IMG/VR virus record: IMGVR_UViG_3300044996_000325
Coordinates: 1 to 64,000 of that record
Reading direction: 5' to 3' (one strand)
Length of the DNA stretch: 64,000 bases
Source: a virus
Shown piece after piece: positions 14,171-21,157 of the stretch; position 1 is the first letter of the stretch; the number at the start of each line of letters is the position of its first letter. A model generated the notes under the pieces. The model saw nothing but the letters and a program-made list of their open reading frames with translations, was not told the DNA's origin and did not search any database. A program made the position numbers and the translations under genes.

Positions 14171-14821
14171 CTACCAGGGACCGTAGAGCATCTGCTCGTT
14201 GCGGAGCTCTGCCTTGCGCTCCTGCTCGGCCTGCCACTGCTCGGAGGCTTCCTTGTCTGCGATGCACTGGACGCACTCGGCATGTGGCTGATGGGTGCTG
14301 TCCAGCTGGATCGGGCACTGCGTCTGGCAGATGTAGTGATAGTCGCAGTACACACTGTCGTTGTGTGCCTTGGTGGCTGTGGCGCCGCACCAGCAGTTGA
14401 GCAGGCGAGTTCGCTTGCTCATCAGAATGCAACCAAGGATATTCTTACCAACCCAGGTGTCATTCTCCCAGACTGCGCCCCAGAACTTGTCTCCCCACGT
14501 ATTGCCTTCGATCAACGCGTCCGGGAAGGTGCTCTTGAGCATCTCGCCAAGTTGCGGGTCATCGAACTTGGCCCAGACGAGCTGGGTCATGATGCCGATG
14601 CGCAGCATGTTCCAGCGCGGCCTCATGGTCACGCCGCGACCAAGGCGCTTGGCCTTGCCTGGCGTGGTCGCGAGGCGGATGAGTTCACGCTCTACTATGT
14701 TGAGCGTCTTGGCTGCCTGGTAGGCGTGCTCAACAGATGGGTAGGTGACGCCGTCGTACTTGATCGCGCATGGGTAGAAGTTGGACAGGAAGTCATATTG
14801 ACCTCCGAAGTTGACGATCAT
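14171..14821 (-). CDS. NADAR-family N-glycosidase with Cys-rich tail
   Basis: This 216-residue protein starts at 14821 behind AAGGAG. Residues 1-140 form a NADAR/YbiA-like domain: YDFLSNFYPCAIKYDGVTYP, SVEHAYQAAKT, WNMLRIGIMTQLVWAKF. Known members remove ADP-ribose from guanine bases in DarT/NADAR modules or cleave riboflavin intermediates. The last 75 residues add a separate Cys/His-rich segment (CWCGATATKAH, CDYHYICQTQC, CVQCIADKEA) not typical of the family. In a phage a role in reversing host ADP-ribosylation is a plausible inference. Confidence 0.85.
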   Translation of the reverse strand: MIVNFGGQYDFLSNFYPCAIKYDGVTYPSVEHAYQAAKTLNIVERELIRLATTPGKAKRLGRGVTMRPRWNMLRIGIMTQLVWAKFDDPQLGEMLKSTFPDALIEGNTWGDKFWGAVWENDTWVGKNILGCILMSKRTRLLNCWCGATATKAHNDSVYCDYHYICQTQCPIQLDSTHQPHAECVQCIADKEASEQWQAEQERKAELRNEQMLYGPW

Positions 14822-14822
14822 G

Positions 14823-15056
14823 TCAGTTCTCCTTTTTCTCGAATGTGAGGCGAGCGACGCCGCAGGCCTTGGTGCGGCTGACGAGCTCGAGGTTCTTCTG
14901 GCATGCAGCCCAGGCGAGGGCTCGGGTGGGCTCAGTGGGGCAGCCCATTGCGACAAGCTCGGGAGAGATGCTCTCGAGCTTGATCGGTTCCTGCCCGTGG
15001 AACGGCATTCCACGGACAGCGTACGGACGAGCTTCCTTGATGACGATGGTGTACAT
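14823..15056 (-). CDS. Unknown protein, 77 residues
   Basis: The start at 15056 has AAAAGGAGAAGATC upstream, and the stop is one base from the NADAR start. It begins MYTIVIKEARPYAVRG and looks like a small alpha/beta domain. It is probably co-translated with the NADAR gene. No family is recognised. Confidence 0.7.
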   Translation of the reverse strand: MYTIVIKEARPYAVRGMPFHGQEPIKLESISPELVAMGCPTEPTRALAWAACQKNLELVSRTKACGVARLTFEKKEN

Positions 15057-15067
15057 GATCTTCTCCT

Positions 15068-15083
15068 TTTCTGACGTCTGAAA
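15068..15083. repeat. Dispersed palindrome, copy 8 (intergenic)
   Basis: TTTCTGACGTCTGAAA, one difference from the consensus. It fills the gap between the stop at 15084 and the ribosome-binding site of the gene starting at 15056. Confidence 0.9.
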
Positions 15084-15581
15084 CTAATGGCCGAGGATCT
15101 CAACGATCTTCTCTCTCGGCGCATGAGAGAAGGCGATGAATGGATACTCGGTGTCGACATCGTTCAGGCCATTGAAGAGCCCGACGTTCTCTTCCACGAT
15201 GCGCTTGTTTTTCTTTGGCACGTATGCGCCAGTGACAACCCCGATCGCATACTCGCTATCTGACACGATCTCGAAGCGAACGTGCTCATGGAGCTTTGAT
15301 TGGGCCAGCTCGTAGCGCCGAACAAGTCCCTTGATGTAGAACAGCGCCGCATGAACAGCAAGCAGCTCAGCGATGTTATTCGTATTGTGTCCATCAAGCA
15401 GGGTCTTGTCGTCAAAGAAGGACCGATCGAACTTGAATGGATTTGGCAACCTCTTGCCGTCGAATGTGAATTCTTTGACCTCGCCGCTATTCCGCTTGAT
15501 ACCCAGGGACCAGTACATCTGAGCCCCTTCCTTGCCGTTGGCAAGGCAACCTCCGTCCACGTACAGATAGATCGTTTCCAT
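15084..15581 (-). CDS. RNase H-like protein
   Basis: The protein has 165 residues and its start at 15581 follows AAAAGGAGAATTGTC. The RNase H fold signatures are visible: YVDGGCLANG (first catalytic Asp), NTNNIAELLAVHAALFYI (catalytic Glu) and VSDSEYAIGV (second Asp). The C-terminus ends PFIAFSHAPREKIVEILGH, so the usual final motif with its last Asp is absent or replaced. It may remove RNA primers during phage replication, or have lost activity. Confidence 0.8.
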   Translation of the reverse strand: METIYLYVDGGCLANGKEGAQMYWSLGIKRNSGEVKEFTFDGKRLPNPFKFDRSFFDDKTLLDGHNTNNIAELLAVHAALFYIKGLVRRYELAQSKLHEHVRFEIVSDSEYAIGVVTGAYVPKKNKRIVEENVGLFNGLNDVDTEYPFIAFSHAPREKIVEILGH

Positions 15582-15642
15582 GACAATTCTCCTTTTGTGC
15601 GGACGTGAATTTGACTGGGCTTAGGACCAGTCCGCCGCATTA

Positions 15643-15659
15643 CGGCGCCCCCTGCGCCG
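15643..15659 (-). terminator. Short GC hairpin, weak terminator candidate
   Basis: CGGCGC/GCGCCG with a 5-base loop, 62 bases upstream of the RNase H-like start and 12 bases after the stop of the gene at 15671. No T-run follows. Confidence 0.35.
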
Positions 15660-15670
15660 CCTTCTGCGAT

Positions 15671-15985
15671 CTACTTGATGATGGCCCAGTCGTTGGGGTT
15701 GAAGCTGCCCAGGAAGACAGCCAGGCCGATGTAGATGATCAGGCCCATGAAGATCAGGCCAACGAGCATGCCTTGCCCAGCCTCCTGGTTGCGCACTGGG
15801 TACTGCTTGAAGATCATGCGCAGCTCGTCATCCGCATCGCGCAGTTCCTTCTGCGAAGGACCGGTGGGGGTGAGGCTGTTGACCCCGGCCATGAGCGTCA
15901 TCTCAAGGGCATGCGAGATGTTGGCCAAGCCGTGAGCCAGGACGGCGAGGACGTACAGAACAGCGGCGATCAAAGTCTTGAACAT
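15671..15985 (-). CDS. Two-pass membrane protein, unknown
   Basis: This 104-residue protein starts at 15985 behind AAAAGGAGAGCACC. Hydrophobic stretches near residues 4-25 (TLIAAVLYVLAVLAHGLANI) and 75-97 (GMLVGLIFMGLIIYIGLAVF) flank a polar helical middle. No family is recognised. The upstream gap contains an imperfect inverted repeat (TTGACAAGT/ACTTGCCAA near 16021) of unknown role. Confidence 0.72.
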   Translation of the reverse strand: MFKTLIAAVLYVLAVLAHGLANISHALEMTLMAGVNSLTPTGPSQKELRDADDELRMIFKQYPVRNQEAGQGMLVGLIFMGLIIYIGLAVFLGSFNPNDWAIIK

Positions 15986-16149
15986 GGTGCTCTCCTTTTG
16001 CCCCGGTTGGGTGAGGGATTTTGACAAGTACCGGGGTGTTCACTTGCCAAAATACTAAGAAAGAACATAGTGTCCCTCACACAACCGCAAACAAAAACCA
16101 ATCCGGACAAAACCAGTCCACTTCACCGCCTCAGGCAGTACACGGGAAC

Positions 16150-16174
16150 AAAAAGGCCACCATCTCTGGTGGCC
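16150..16174 (-). terminator. Rho-independent terminator
   Basis: On the minus strand the stem GGCCACC/GGTGGCC (16155-16161 with 16168-16174) with a 6-base loop is followed by TTTTT. It ends the transcript of the gene at 16195 and lies just past a palindrome copy. Confidence 0.85.
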
Positions 16175-16178
16175 TCTG

Positions 16179-16194
16179 TTTCCTACGCCTGAAA
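16179..16194. repeat. Dispersed palindrome, copy 9 (intergenic)
   Basis: TTTCCTACGCCTGAAA, two differences from the consensus. It lies exactly between the stop codon at 16195 and the terminator. Confidence 0.85.
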
Positions 16195-16479
16195 CTACAC
16201 GGGCGCTTCCCCCTCTGGCATATCGGCTTCAGTGATCAGGTGCTCGGGATGCCTCATCCGCACCATCGCGATGTGAGCGTTGCCAATCACCTTCGCCCAC
16301 GGGATCGGTGTCCCGTTCTCGCGGAAGTCCGCCAGGTACTCATTGAAACGCTCGAAGATGCGCTCCTCCTGTCCCTCGATGGGAAGTTTCCGCCAGGTGT
16401 CGCCGTATCGTTCGTCGTCCTCTTTCAGCTGGACTTCAACGGCCTGCACGGTGTCTTGGAGTTCGTCTACGAGGATCAT
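16195..16479 (-). CDS. Unknown acidic protein, 94 residues
   Basis: The start at 16479 has AAAGGACAAT upstream. The sequence (YGDTWRKLPIEGQEERIFER, then GTPIPWAKVIGNAHIAMVR) resembles short proteins common in phage genomes, but I cannot name a function. It is the last gene before a terminator. Confidence 0.75.
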   Translation of the reverse strand: MILVDELQDTVQAVEVQLKEDDERYGDTWRKLPIEGQEERIFERFNEYLADFRENGTPIPWAKVIGNAHIAMVRMRHPEHLITEADMPEGEAPV

Positions 16480-16494
16480 ATTGTCCTTTCCGGG

Positions 16495-16653
16495 TCATTG
16501 CCCGACGATAAAATTTGAGATCGTGTGGATCGCGCCAGTTGATACGAGGATCCTCTCGAGGCACAATCCAACGCACAAGATGATGAAGCAGATCACGACG
16601 AAGTCGAATGCCATCGACAGGCATCCTTGCGCGTCATCGCCCCATCCGTTCAT
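16495..16653 (-). CDS. Small membrane protein, 52 residues
   Basis: The start at 16653 overlaps the upstream stop by ATGA, with GAAGGTGG before it. A central hydrophobic stretch (FDFVVICFIILCVGLCL) is a membrane helix. No family is recognised. Confidence 0.68.
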   Translation of the reverse strand: MNGWGDDAQGCLSMAFDFVVICFIILCVGLCLERILVSTGAIHTISNFIVGQ

Positions 16654-17066
16654 TCGCCACCTTCGTCCGGATCGCACGATAGAACGCGATCGTATTTCAC
16701 AACCTGTTTTTCCGGATCGTCGCCAGGGGAGCTGGTCAGGAAGCGTCCGTCGCTCGGAACAATAACGGACAGCATGTTCCCTGTATCTGGCACGCTGCTA
16801 TCAACGGCCCAGTCGGGTATCGGTCCATCCAGAACGAGCGTCATCCCCTTCATCTCGCCGACCTCGTACTTCATGACCGGCTTTACCCATCCCTTGCCCC
16901 CGCATTCGGGGCACATGCTCACGAGGGACGGGTGGATACCGAGGCCCATACAGGTTTTGCACTCCCGGTACCCACGGAACCTGCGGATGATGCCGGGAAG
17001 GACGACGGCGATCGCGCCGATGGACAGGATGATGGCGACAACGCCAAGAGCGGTCACCTGGTTCAT
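16650..17066 (-). CDS. Membrane-anchored zinc-ribbon protein
   Basis: This 138-residue protein has an N-terminal membrane anchor (LGVVAIILSIGAIAVVLPGI) followed by two CxxC pairs of the DnaJ type (CKTCMGLG and CPECGGKG) that should bind zinc. The rest is a soluble acidic domain. It overlaps both neighbours by ATGA-type junctions. Function unknown. Confidence 0.75.
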   Translation of the reverse strand: MNQVTALGVVAIILSIGAIAVVLPGIIRRFRGYRECKTCMGLGIHPSLVSMCPECGGKGWVKPVMKYEVGEMKGMTLVLDGPIPDWAVDSSVPDTGNMLSVIVPSDGRFLTSSPGDDPEKQVVKYDRVLSCDPDEGGE

Positions 17067-17551
17067 CGAACACCTGCCACGAGCTGCTCGACCAGGATGC
17101 GCGTTCTGGTGTGAAGCCGCATCTTGACCGCGTTCTCGCCGTACCAGCGCCGGACGTTGCTGTGCCCTTGAGCCTTCCCGGCCCCGATCCAGTCCGCGAT
17201 CATCTCGCGAACGTACTTCTCCGGCATCAGTGTGGAGACGGATCCAGAGCTTACCGATACGTTGGTCCAGTACTGCCAGTGGTGCTTGTTGCGCCTGGTG
17301 TGAAGGAACCAGGCGTACTCGAACTGCTGATCGCCGGTGTCGTCGGGCTTGTAGTAGCCGTGGCGGGTCTTCTCGTACGGTTTGCCATTCTTGTCGTAGA
17401 AATGGCGCGCATAAGGGACGAGCTCATCCAAACGATATTTGGAAATGTCGTGGAGGAGCAGGAGCGTGATGGGTACACGCATTTTTAAGCCAGCGAGGAA
17501 GACGAACCAGCGGTGTCTGGTAACGTACCAGAGGTAGGCGATGTATCTCAC
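17063..17551 (-). CDS. DUF5662 family protein
   Basis: The protein has 162 residues and starts with GTG at 17551 behind GGAGGTCAA. The family signature is clear: HDISKYRLDELVPYARHFY, then HTRRNKHHWQYW and YVREMIADWIGAG. The conserved His/Asp residues recall HD-type metal sites, but the activity of the family is not established. It is common in phages and in Firmicutes. Confidence 0.82.
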   Translation of the reverse strand: MRYIAYLWYVTRHRWFVFLAGLKMRVPITLLLLHDISKYRLDELVPYARHFYDKNGKPYEKTRHGYYKPDDTGDQQFEYAWFLHTRRNKHHWQYWTNVSVSSGSVSTLMPEKYVREMIADWIGAGKAQGHSNVRRWYGENAVKMRLHTRTRILVEQLVAGVR

Positions 17552-17895
17552 TTGACCTCCAGCAGCTTCTTGAGATATTCTTCGGGATGCCTTTCCGCGA
17601 TCGCCGCCCTCAGGATGATGGCGTAGTTGATCATGTCGAGGATGGTGTCGTCGACGGTCTCGTCCTTGACGGAGGGACCGCCGGGAGTTGTGACCAGCTT
17701 CCCGATCCTGGCCAGCTTGTCAGCCATTCGCGTGAGAATGCCGACCTCCATGGGGACATTCATCTGCTCGACCAGGCGGAAGTTCCGCAAGGCGTCTTCG
17801 CTGGCGCCGTAGTCGGCGTTCTTCGCCTTGATGATCTCGTACGCCTGGGCGCACGACAGCTGATGAATGCGACTGAGCTGTTCCCGCTTGATCAT
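17548..17895 (-). CDS. DUF1599 (Nmad1-like) protein
   Basis: The protein has 115 residues and starts at 17895 behind GGAGCAGATGAA. The pattern AKNADYGASEDALRNFRLVE, EVGILTRMADKLARI and SVKDETVDDTILDMINYAII marks the nucleotide-modification-associated DUF1599 family, which is distantly MazG-like. It may act on nucleotides or help modified-base synthesis. It overlaps bfr by ATGA. Confidence 0.85.
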   Translation of the reverse strand: MIKREQLSRIHQLSCAQAYEIIKAKNADYGASEDALRNFRLVEQMNVPMEVGILTRMADKLARIGKLVTTPGGPSVKDETVDDTILDMINYAIILRAAIAERHPEEYLKKLLEVK

Positions 17896-18359
17896 TTCAT
17901 CTGCTCCGCCAGGAACATGTTGATGCCCATATGAGAGATCTGGTCGAGGCTTTCCTCGAGGTCGTTGACATGCCGCTCTTCATCGTGGAGGATGGTCTCC
18001 ATGATCTCCCTGGTGCCGTTGTCGCGCTCGGAGACGCAGATGGCGATGGCAGCGTTGTAGTCGATGACTGCCTTGACCTCGGAAGCCCTGTCGTTCGTGA
18101 GCATACCCTCGACCTGAAAGCCGATATTGATCGGGTCGAGACTGGAAACGATGGGCTGTCCCTCGAGAAACAGGATGCGGTCGATCTCCGTTTCGGCGTG
18201 CCCCATCTCCTCGATGGCGCGCTTCTCGAAGTACTCCATCAGCCGCTTGTATCCCCAGTTCTCGCACATCTTGGCGTGCACCATGTACTGGTTGACGGCT
18301 GCAAGCTCTCCAGCGAGGAGAGTGTTCAAAACTGTGATTACTTTCGGTGATCCCTTCAT
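17892..18359 (-). CDS. bfr: Bacterioferritin
   Basis: This 155-residue protein matches bacterioferritin along its length. All ferroxidase-centre ligands fall at the E. coli numbers: E18, E51, H54, E94, E127 and H130, and the haem ligand M52 is present. It starts MKGSPKVITVLNTLLAGELA and keeps RILFLEGQP. Bacterioferritin stores iron as a 24-mer and protects against peroxide. A phage-borne copy is unusual. It starts at 18359 with AAAGGATAGTC upstream and overlaps the DUF1599 gene, so it belongs to the leftward operon and is not a stray insertion. Confidence 0.94.
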   Translation of the reverse strand: MKGSPKVITVLNTLLAGELAAVNQYMVHAKMCENWGYKRLMEYFEKRAIEEMGHAETEIDRILFLEGQPIVSSLDPINIGFQVEGMLTNDRASEVKAVIDYNAAIAICVSERDNGTREIMETILHDEERHVNDLEESLDQISHMGINMFLAEQMK

Positions 18360-18392
18360 GACTATCCTTTCACTTCTGAATATTCGACTTGT

Positions 18393-18524
18393 CTATTGCC
18401 TCACCCCAACAAAGATGCCGAACGCTTTCGCAACACTGGCGATCGCCCAGATGACCCCTCCGACCATGCCGAGAACGATGACCAGGCCGAGCATGCTGTA
18501 CAGGTAGTCGACGAATTTCTTCAT
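18393..18524 (-). CDS. Small membrane protein, 43 residues
   Basis: The start at 18524 follows CTGGAGGCATC and overlaps the upstream stop by ATGA. It has one long hydrophobic segment (LGLVIVLGMVGGVIWAIASV). No family is recognised. Confidence 0.7.
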   Translation of the reverse strand: MKKFVDYLYSMLGLVIVLGMVGGVIWAIASVAKAFGIFVGVRQ

Positions 18525-18868
18525 GATGCCTCCAGGAATAGCTTGAGGGTGTCCATGTCGTAGAAGACCCTCATGCCGGTGTCGATTGCCATCTGGCGCT
18601 CCTTACGGGCTCCTCCACTTCGTTCCCATCCCTCAATCATCAGAATAGCGTCGCAGCGCTGCAGGAGCTCGAGATCTCCTTCGAGCCATACTTCATCCGG
18701 GGCCGCTCCACCGAGACCAGATGTGTTCTTGTGGGGGCACAGGGCAACCCCTCCGTTCTGCCACACGAACAGCGCCGCATCCTCTGCTGAGCGAATATTC
18801 TGCCTGACGAAGTACTCTCCTTTGTCACTGCGATATGGTCCTGCGATGTAGACGACCTTTTTGCCCAT
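18521..18868 (-). CDS. DUF4406 protein (deoxyribosyltransferase-like)
   Basis: The protein has 115 residues and starts at 18868 behind GGAGGACT. It shows VVYIAGPYRS, VRQNIRSAEDAALFVWQNGG, ALCPHKNT, PDEVWLEGDLELLQRCDAIL and GWERSGGARKE, the pattern of DUF4406 and related nucleoside 2-deoxyribosyltransferase folds. A nucleotide-related role is likely but the substrate is unknown. It is the first gene of the large leftward operon from the 18907-18935 promoter. Confidence 0.88.
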   Translation of the reverse strand: MGKKVVYIAGPYRSDKGEYFVRQNIRSAEDAALFVWQNGGVALCPHKNTSGLGGAAPDEVWLEGDLELLQRCDAILMIEGWERSGGARKERQMAIDTGMRVFYDMDTLKLFLEAS

Positions 18869-18906
18869 AGTCCTCCAAAGATCAAGTAAAGTGCCTTCGA
18901 ACAAAA

Positions 18907-18935
18907 ATTCTAACACCCTTGACAGATTGTGTCAA
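18907..18935 (-). promoter_or_regulatory. Leftward promoter of divergent pair
   Basis: Minus strand: TTGACA (18930-18935), a 17-base spacer, TAGAAT (18907-18912). It drives the left arm (DUF4406, bfr and beyond). Its -35 box is one half of the palindrome TTGACAGATTGTGTCAA. Confidence 0.88.
18919..18935. promoter_or_regulatory. Shared operator-like palindrome between divergent promoters
   Basis: TTGACAGATTGTGTCAA has 6-bp arms around 5 bases. The left arm is the -35 box of the rightward promoter and the right arm is the -35 box of the leftward promoter, so one bound protein could shut both. Confidence 0.7.
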
Positions 18936-18947
18936 TACCGATACAAT
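18919..18947 (+). promoter_or_regulatory. Rightward (late gene) promoter of divergent pair
   Basis: TTGACA (18919-18924), a 17-base spacer, TACAAT (18942-18947). It should transcribe the packaging and virion genes from 19024. The 70-base leader is AT-rich and contains two near copies of ATATCCTCTA. Confidence 0.88.
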
Positions 18948-19023
18948 CGGAATGTTCGTGCAACGGGAGGATAGATAGTCTTATATCCTCTAGTAGATAT
19001 ATATATCCTCTAAGGAGAAAAAA

Positions 19024-19443
19024 ATGTTCGAAAATCAGCTGGTCCAGATCGCAATTGTCACAGTCGCAATGATGGTGCTCGTGGGCATGGCCGGTTACGG
19101 CCTGAAGGTGTTCGATAGCTATATCAAGTCGACCTCCCTCGCCCCGAAGTACACCATCCTGAAGGATAAGGCCCGCTCAGTCGTCCGTTTCCTGGAACAG
19201 GCTCCCGGCTTTCAGGGTGAGCCCGGCGCTCTCAAGAAAGAGTACGCCATGGGATACCTGATCCAGGCGGCACGCAATGCCGGCATCGAGGTCCTCGAGA
19301 ATGCCGCCGCTGGTGTGCTCGACAAGATGGGCTTCTCCATCTCCCGGGACGAGATCGATCATATGGTCGAAGAGGCCGTGCTCGACATGAATGCCGAATT
19401 CGGCAAGTTCCTCAACGACTACGCAACTCCCGCCGAGGGCTGA
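19024..19443 (+). CDS. Holin-like membrane protein
   Basis: The protein has 139 residues with AAGGAG upstream of 19024. It has an N-terminal membrane segment (LVQIAIVTVAMMVLVGMAGY), then a soluble helical part with ALKKEYAMGYLIQAARNAGI, which resembles phage holins of the LLH type. Holins form membrane lesions that let the endolysin reach the wall. A place at the head of the late operon, far from the endolysin at 46019, is unusual, so another membrane function is possible. Confidence 0.6.
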   Translation: MFENQLVQIAIVTVAMMVLVGMAGYGLKVFDSYIKSTSLAPKYTILKDKARSVVRFLEQAPGFQGEPGALKKEYAMGYLIQAARNAGIEVLENAAAGVLDKMGFSISRDEIDHMVEEAVLDMNAEFGKFLNDYATPAEG

Positions 19444-20189
19444 TGATCTACCTTTCCCGCGAATGGCCCTACATCGAGGGCGTCGCCAAGGAGAGGCTGA
19501 AGAACAACATCACCTCGCGTCACGTATCGGTATACGGAGAGAGCATTGAAACACTCGGGGCCGCCGGAGAGCTGGCGGCCCGAAGATTTTTCGGGATACC
19601 GACCGAACTTGGCACGCACTTCGATGGGGGTACGGATATTATCTACTGCGGTGTGCGGATCGACGTCAAGGCGACCGTCTGGACAAGGAAGCTGCAGTTT
19701 CGCTCCCTCCAGTGGCCCTTGTGGAAGCCGATCAAGGCGGATTGCATCCTGCTTGTCGCCGTCGACACCGACCGCCGGGCTGCCATCTTGCTCGGATACG
19801 CGACCAGGAACGAGGTCGCAATGGCTCCTGTGAACAGGGAGCGCTACGATCCGTGCCACGAGATCCCCATTCAAAACCTTCACTCGGTTTCGGAGCTTAT
19901 GCCATCAGCACCCAAAAGCAAGCGCATACAGGACCCAGGGTTCCGCAATAAGATCATTGGTCGGGACGGCGTCTGTCTGTACGGTCTCCATGAGCGCGCA
20001 GAATGCTCTGGAGGATTGGACCCCCATCACATCAAGACGCGTGGATCGGGTGGCGACGACACTTACGACAATGGCATCACCCTCTGTCGTAAGCACCACA
20101 GCCAGGCCCATTCAGGGCATATATCCGCCGATTATCTGAGGCTCATCCTGAATAACTACTACAAGTACGAATACCCGGAGGTCATGTGA
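19443..20189 (+). CDS. Dual-nuclease protein: PD-(D/E)XK-like plus HNH
   Basis: This 248-residue protein overlaps the previous stop by one base. Residues 38-80 hold a restriction-endonuclease-like site (E43, D65 and DVK at 74-76). Residues 180-225 hold an HNH domain (DPHHIKTRGSGGDD, N210, LCRKHHSQAH). HNH proteins next to a large terminase often help cut DNA during packaging. A fusion with a second nuclease domain is uncommon. It is followed by a GTG start overlapping its stop. Confidence 0.8.
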   Translation: MIYLSREWPYIEGVAKERLKNNITSRHVSVYGESIETLGAAGELAARRFFGIPTELGTHFDGGTDIIYCGVRIDVKATVWTRKLQFRSLQWPLWKPIKADCILLVAVDTDRRAAILLGYATRNEVAMAPVNRERYDPCHEIPIQNLHSVSELMPSAPKSKRIQDPGFRNKIIGRDGVCLYGLHERAECSGGLDPHHIKTRGSGGDDTYDNGITLCRKHHSQAHSGHISADYLRLILNNYYKYEYPEVM

Positions 20190-21157
20190 ACGAGACGGAG
20201 TTACTGCATCAGTCTACCCAGGCAGAGATCGATGCCTGGGAAGATTTTCGGAAGAAATATGAGCGTATGTTTCCGGCGCCTGAAAAGCCATCCATTACGC
20301 TCAGGGATGTGATCGGCTGGCAGTTCTGGATGGCAATCCTGCAGGGCATCTTCGCAATTGCCCTCGCCGCTTTCCGTACTGCCGATATGTTCTACAAGAT
20401 CGCCCTGTCATCGAGCCAGATGTTGGCCGTGCTCGAGGCGTTCTTTGCCGTCGGAGCTGTCGAGGGCGGCATTGTTGTATTCGCCGCTCTGCGGGCGGAA
20501 ATGCAGAACCGCAGAACTACTGGAGACGAAAACAGTGACCTCAAACTTGAAGTGCGCGCATCCGTTTGGCGCCTGGCTGCCGGTGAAATCCTCGGTCTCG
20601 CCATCTCGATCGTCGCCGGCCTTGGTCTCTCCTTTGCCGGTCTCGGCATCGATGCAGCCCAGTTCTCTTTCTGGCTGGCTGTTATCGTCGGCGCAGGAGC
20701 ATCGATCATCGCCGCCATCTCCGGAGATGTCATCGGGGCAACCCTCGCCCGCCTTTCCAATGCTCGTGATCGCGTTGGCATACAATATCGAGCCGCGATG
20801 AAAGACTGGGAAGCGACGCTGTACTCTCGCTGGGCGAAGTCCGACGAACGAGCGATCGCACGCGGAGAGCTGAAGGCAGCTGTTCGTTCGGGTCGTTCGA
20901 TACCGAACAGTCGACCGAACAAATACGGCCAAAATCCTGCCGCCGAACGAACCGCCGAACGGCCACCGAACGAACAGAGGGAGCGTATTATCGCTTATCT
21001 TGAGCAATACATGGCTGAACATCCAGAGGCCGAAAGTATTCCTGGGCCATCACAGGTCTCTCGTGATCTTGGAGTGAGCAAGAGCTACTCTCACCAGGTC
21101 CTGAACGACTGGATGGAAGAAAAAGGTTTCGTCGGACAGGAAGGAACCGCTCAGTAG
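20186..21157 (+). CDS. Membrane protein with C-terminal HTH, in the small-terminase position
   Basis: The protein has 323 residues from a GTG at 20186 behind GGAGGTCAT. Residues about 45-190 contain several hydrophobic segments (FWMAILQGIFAIALAAF, LGLAISIVAGLGLSFAG, WLAVIVGAGASIIAAISG). A basic linker leads to a C-terminal winged-helix-like domain (GPSQVSRDLGVSKSYSHQVL). A palindrome copy encodes MFPAPEK near the N-terminus. No separate small terminase is seen, and this gene abuts terL, so the HTH could recognise packaging DNA, but the membrane part does not fit a classic TerS. Confidence 0.65.
   Translation: MNETELLHQSTQAEIDAWEDFRKKYERMFPAPEKPSITLRDVIGWQFWMAILQGIFAIALAAFRTADMFYKIALSSSQMLAVLEAFFAVGAVEGGIVVFAALRAEMQNRRTTGDENSDLKLEVRASVWRLAAGEILGLAISIVAGLGLSFAGLGIDAAQFSFWLAVIVGAGASIIAAISGDVIGATLARLSNARDRVGIQYRAAMKDWEATLYSRWAKSDERAIARGELKAAVRSGRSIPNSRPNKYGQNPAAERTAERPPNEQRERIIAYLEQYMAEHPEAESIPGPSQVSRDLGVSKSYSHQVLNDWMEEKGFVGQEGTAQ
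20270..20285. repeat. Dispersed palindrome, copy 10 (in CDS)
   Basis: TTTCCGGCGCCTGAAA, one difference from the consensus. It encodes FPAPEK in the gene at 20186..21157. Confidence 0.88.

Noticed and set aside
18367-18382. Possible further copy of the dispersed palindrome (TTTCACTTCTGAAT)
   Set aside because: The centre does not match and the length differs; too far from the consensus to count.
57-18900. Long rightward open frames antisense to the left-arm genes
   Set aside because: The leftward frames have regular ribosome-binding sites and ATGA/TAATG overlaps; the rightward ones have neither and read as typical shadows in GC-rich DNA.
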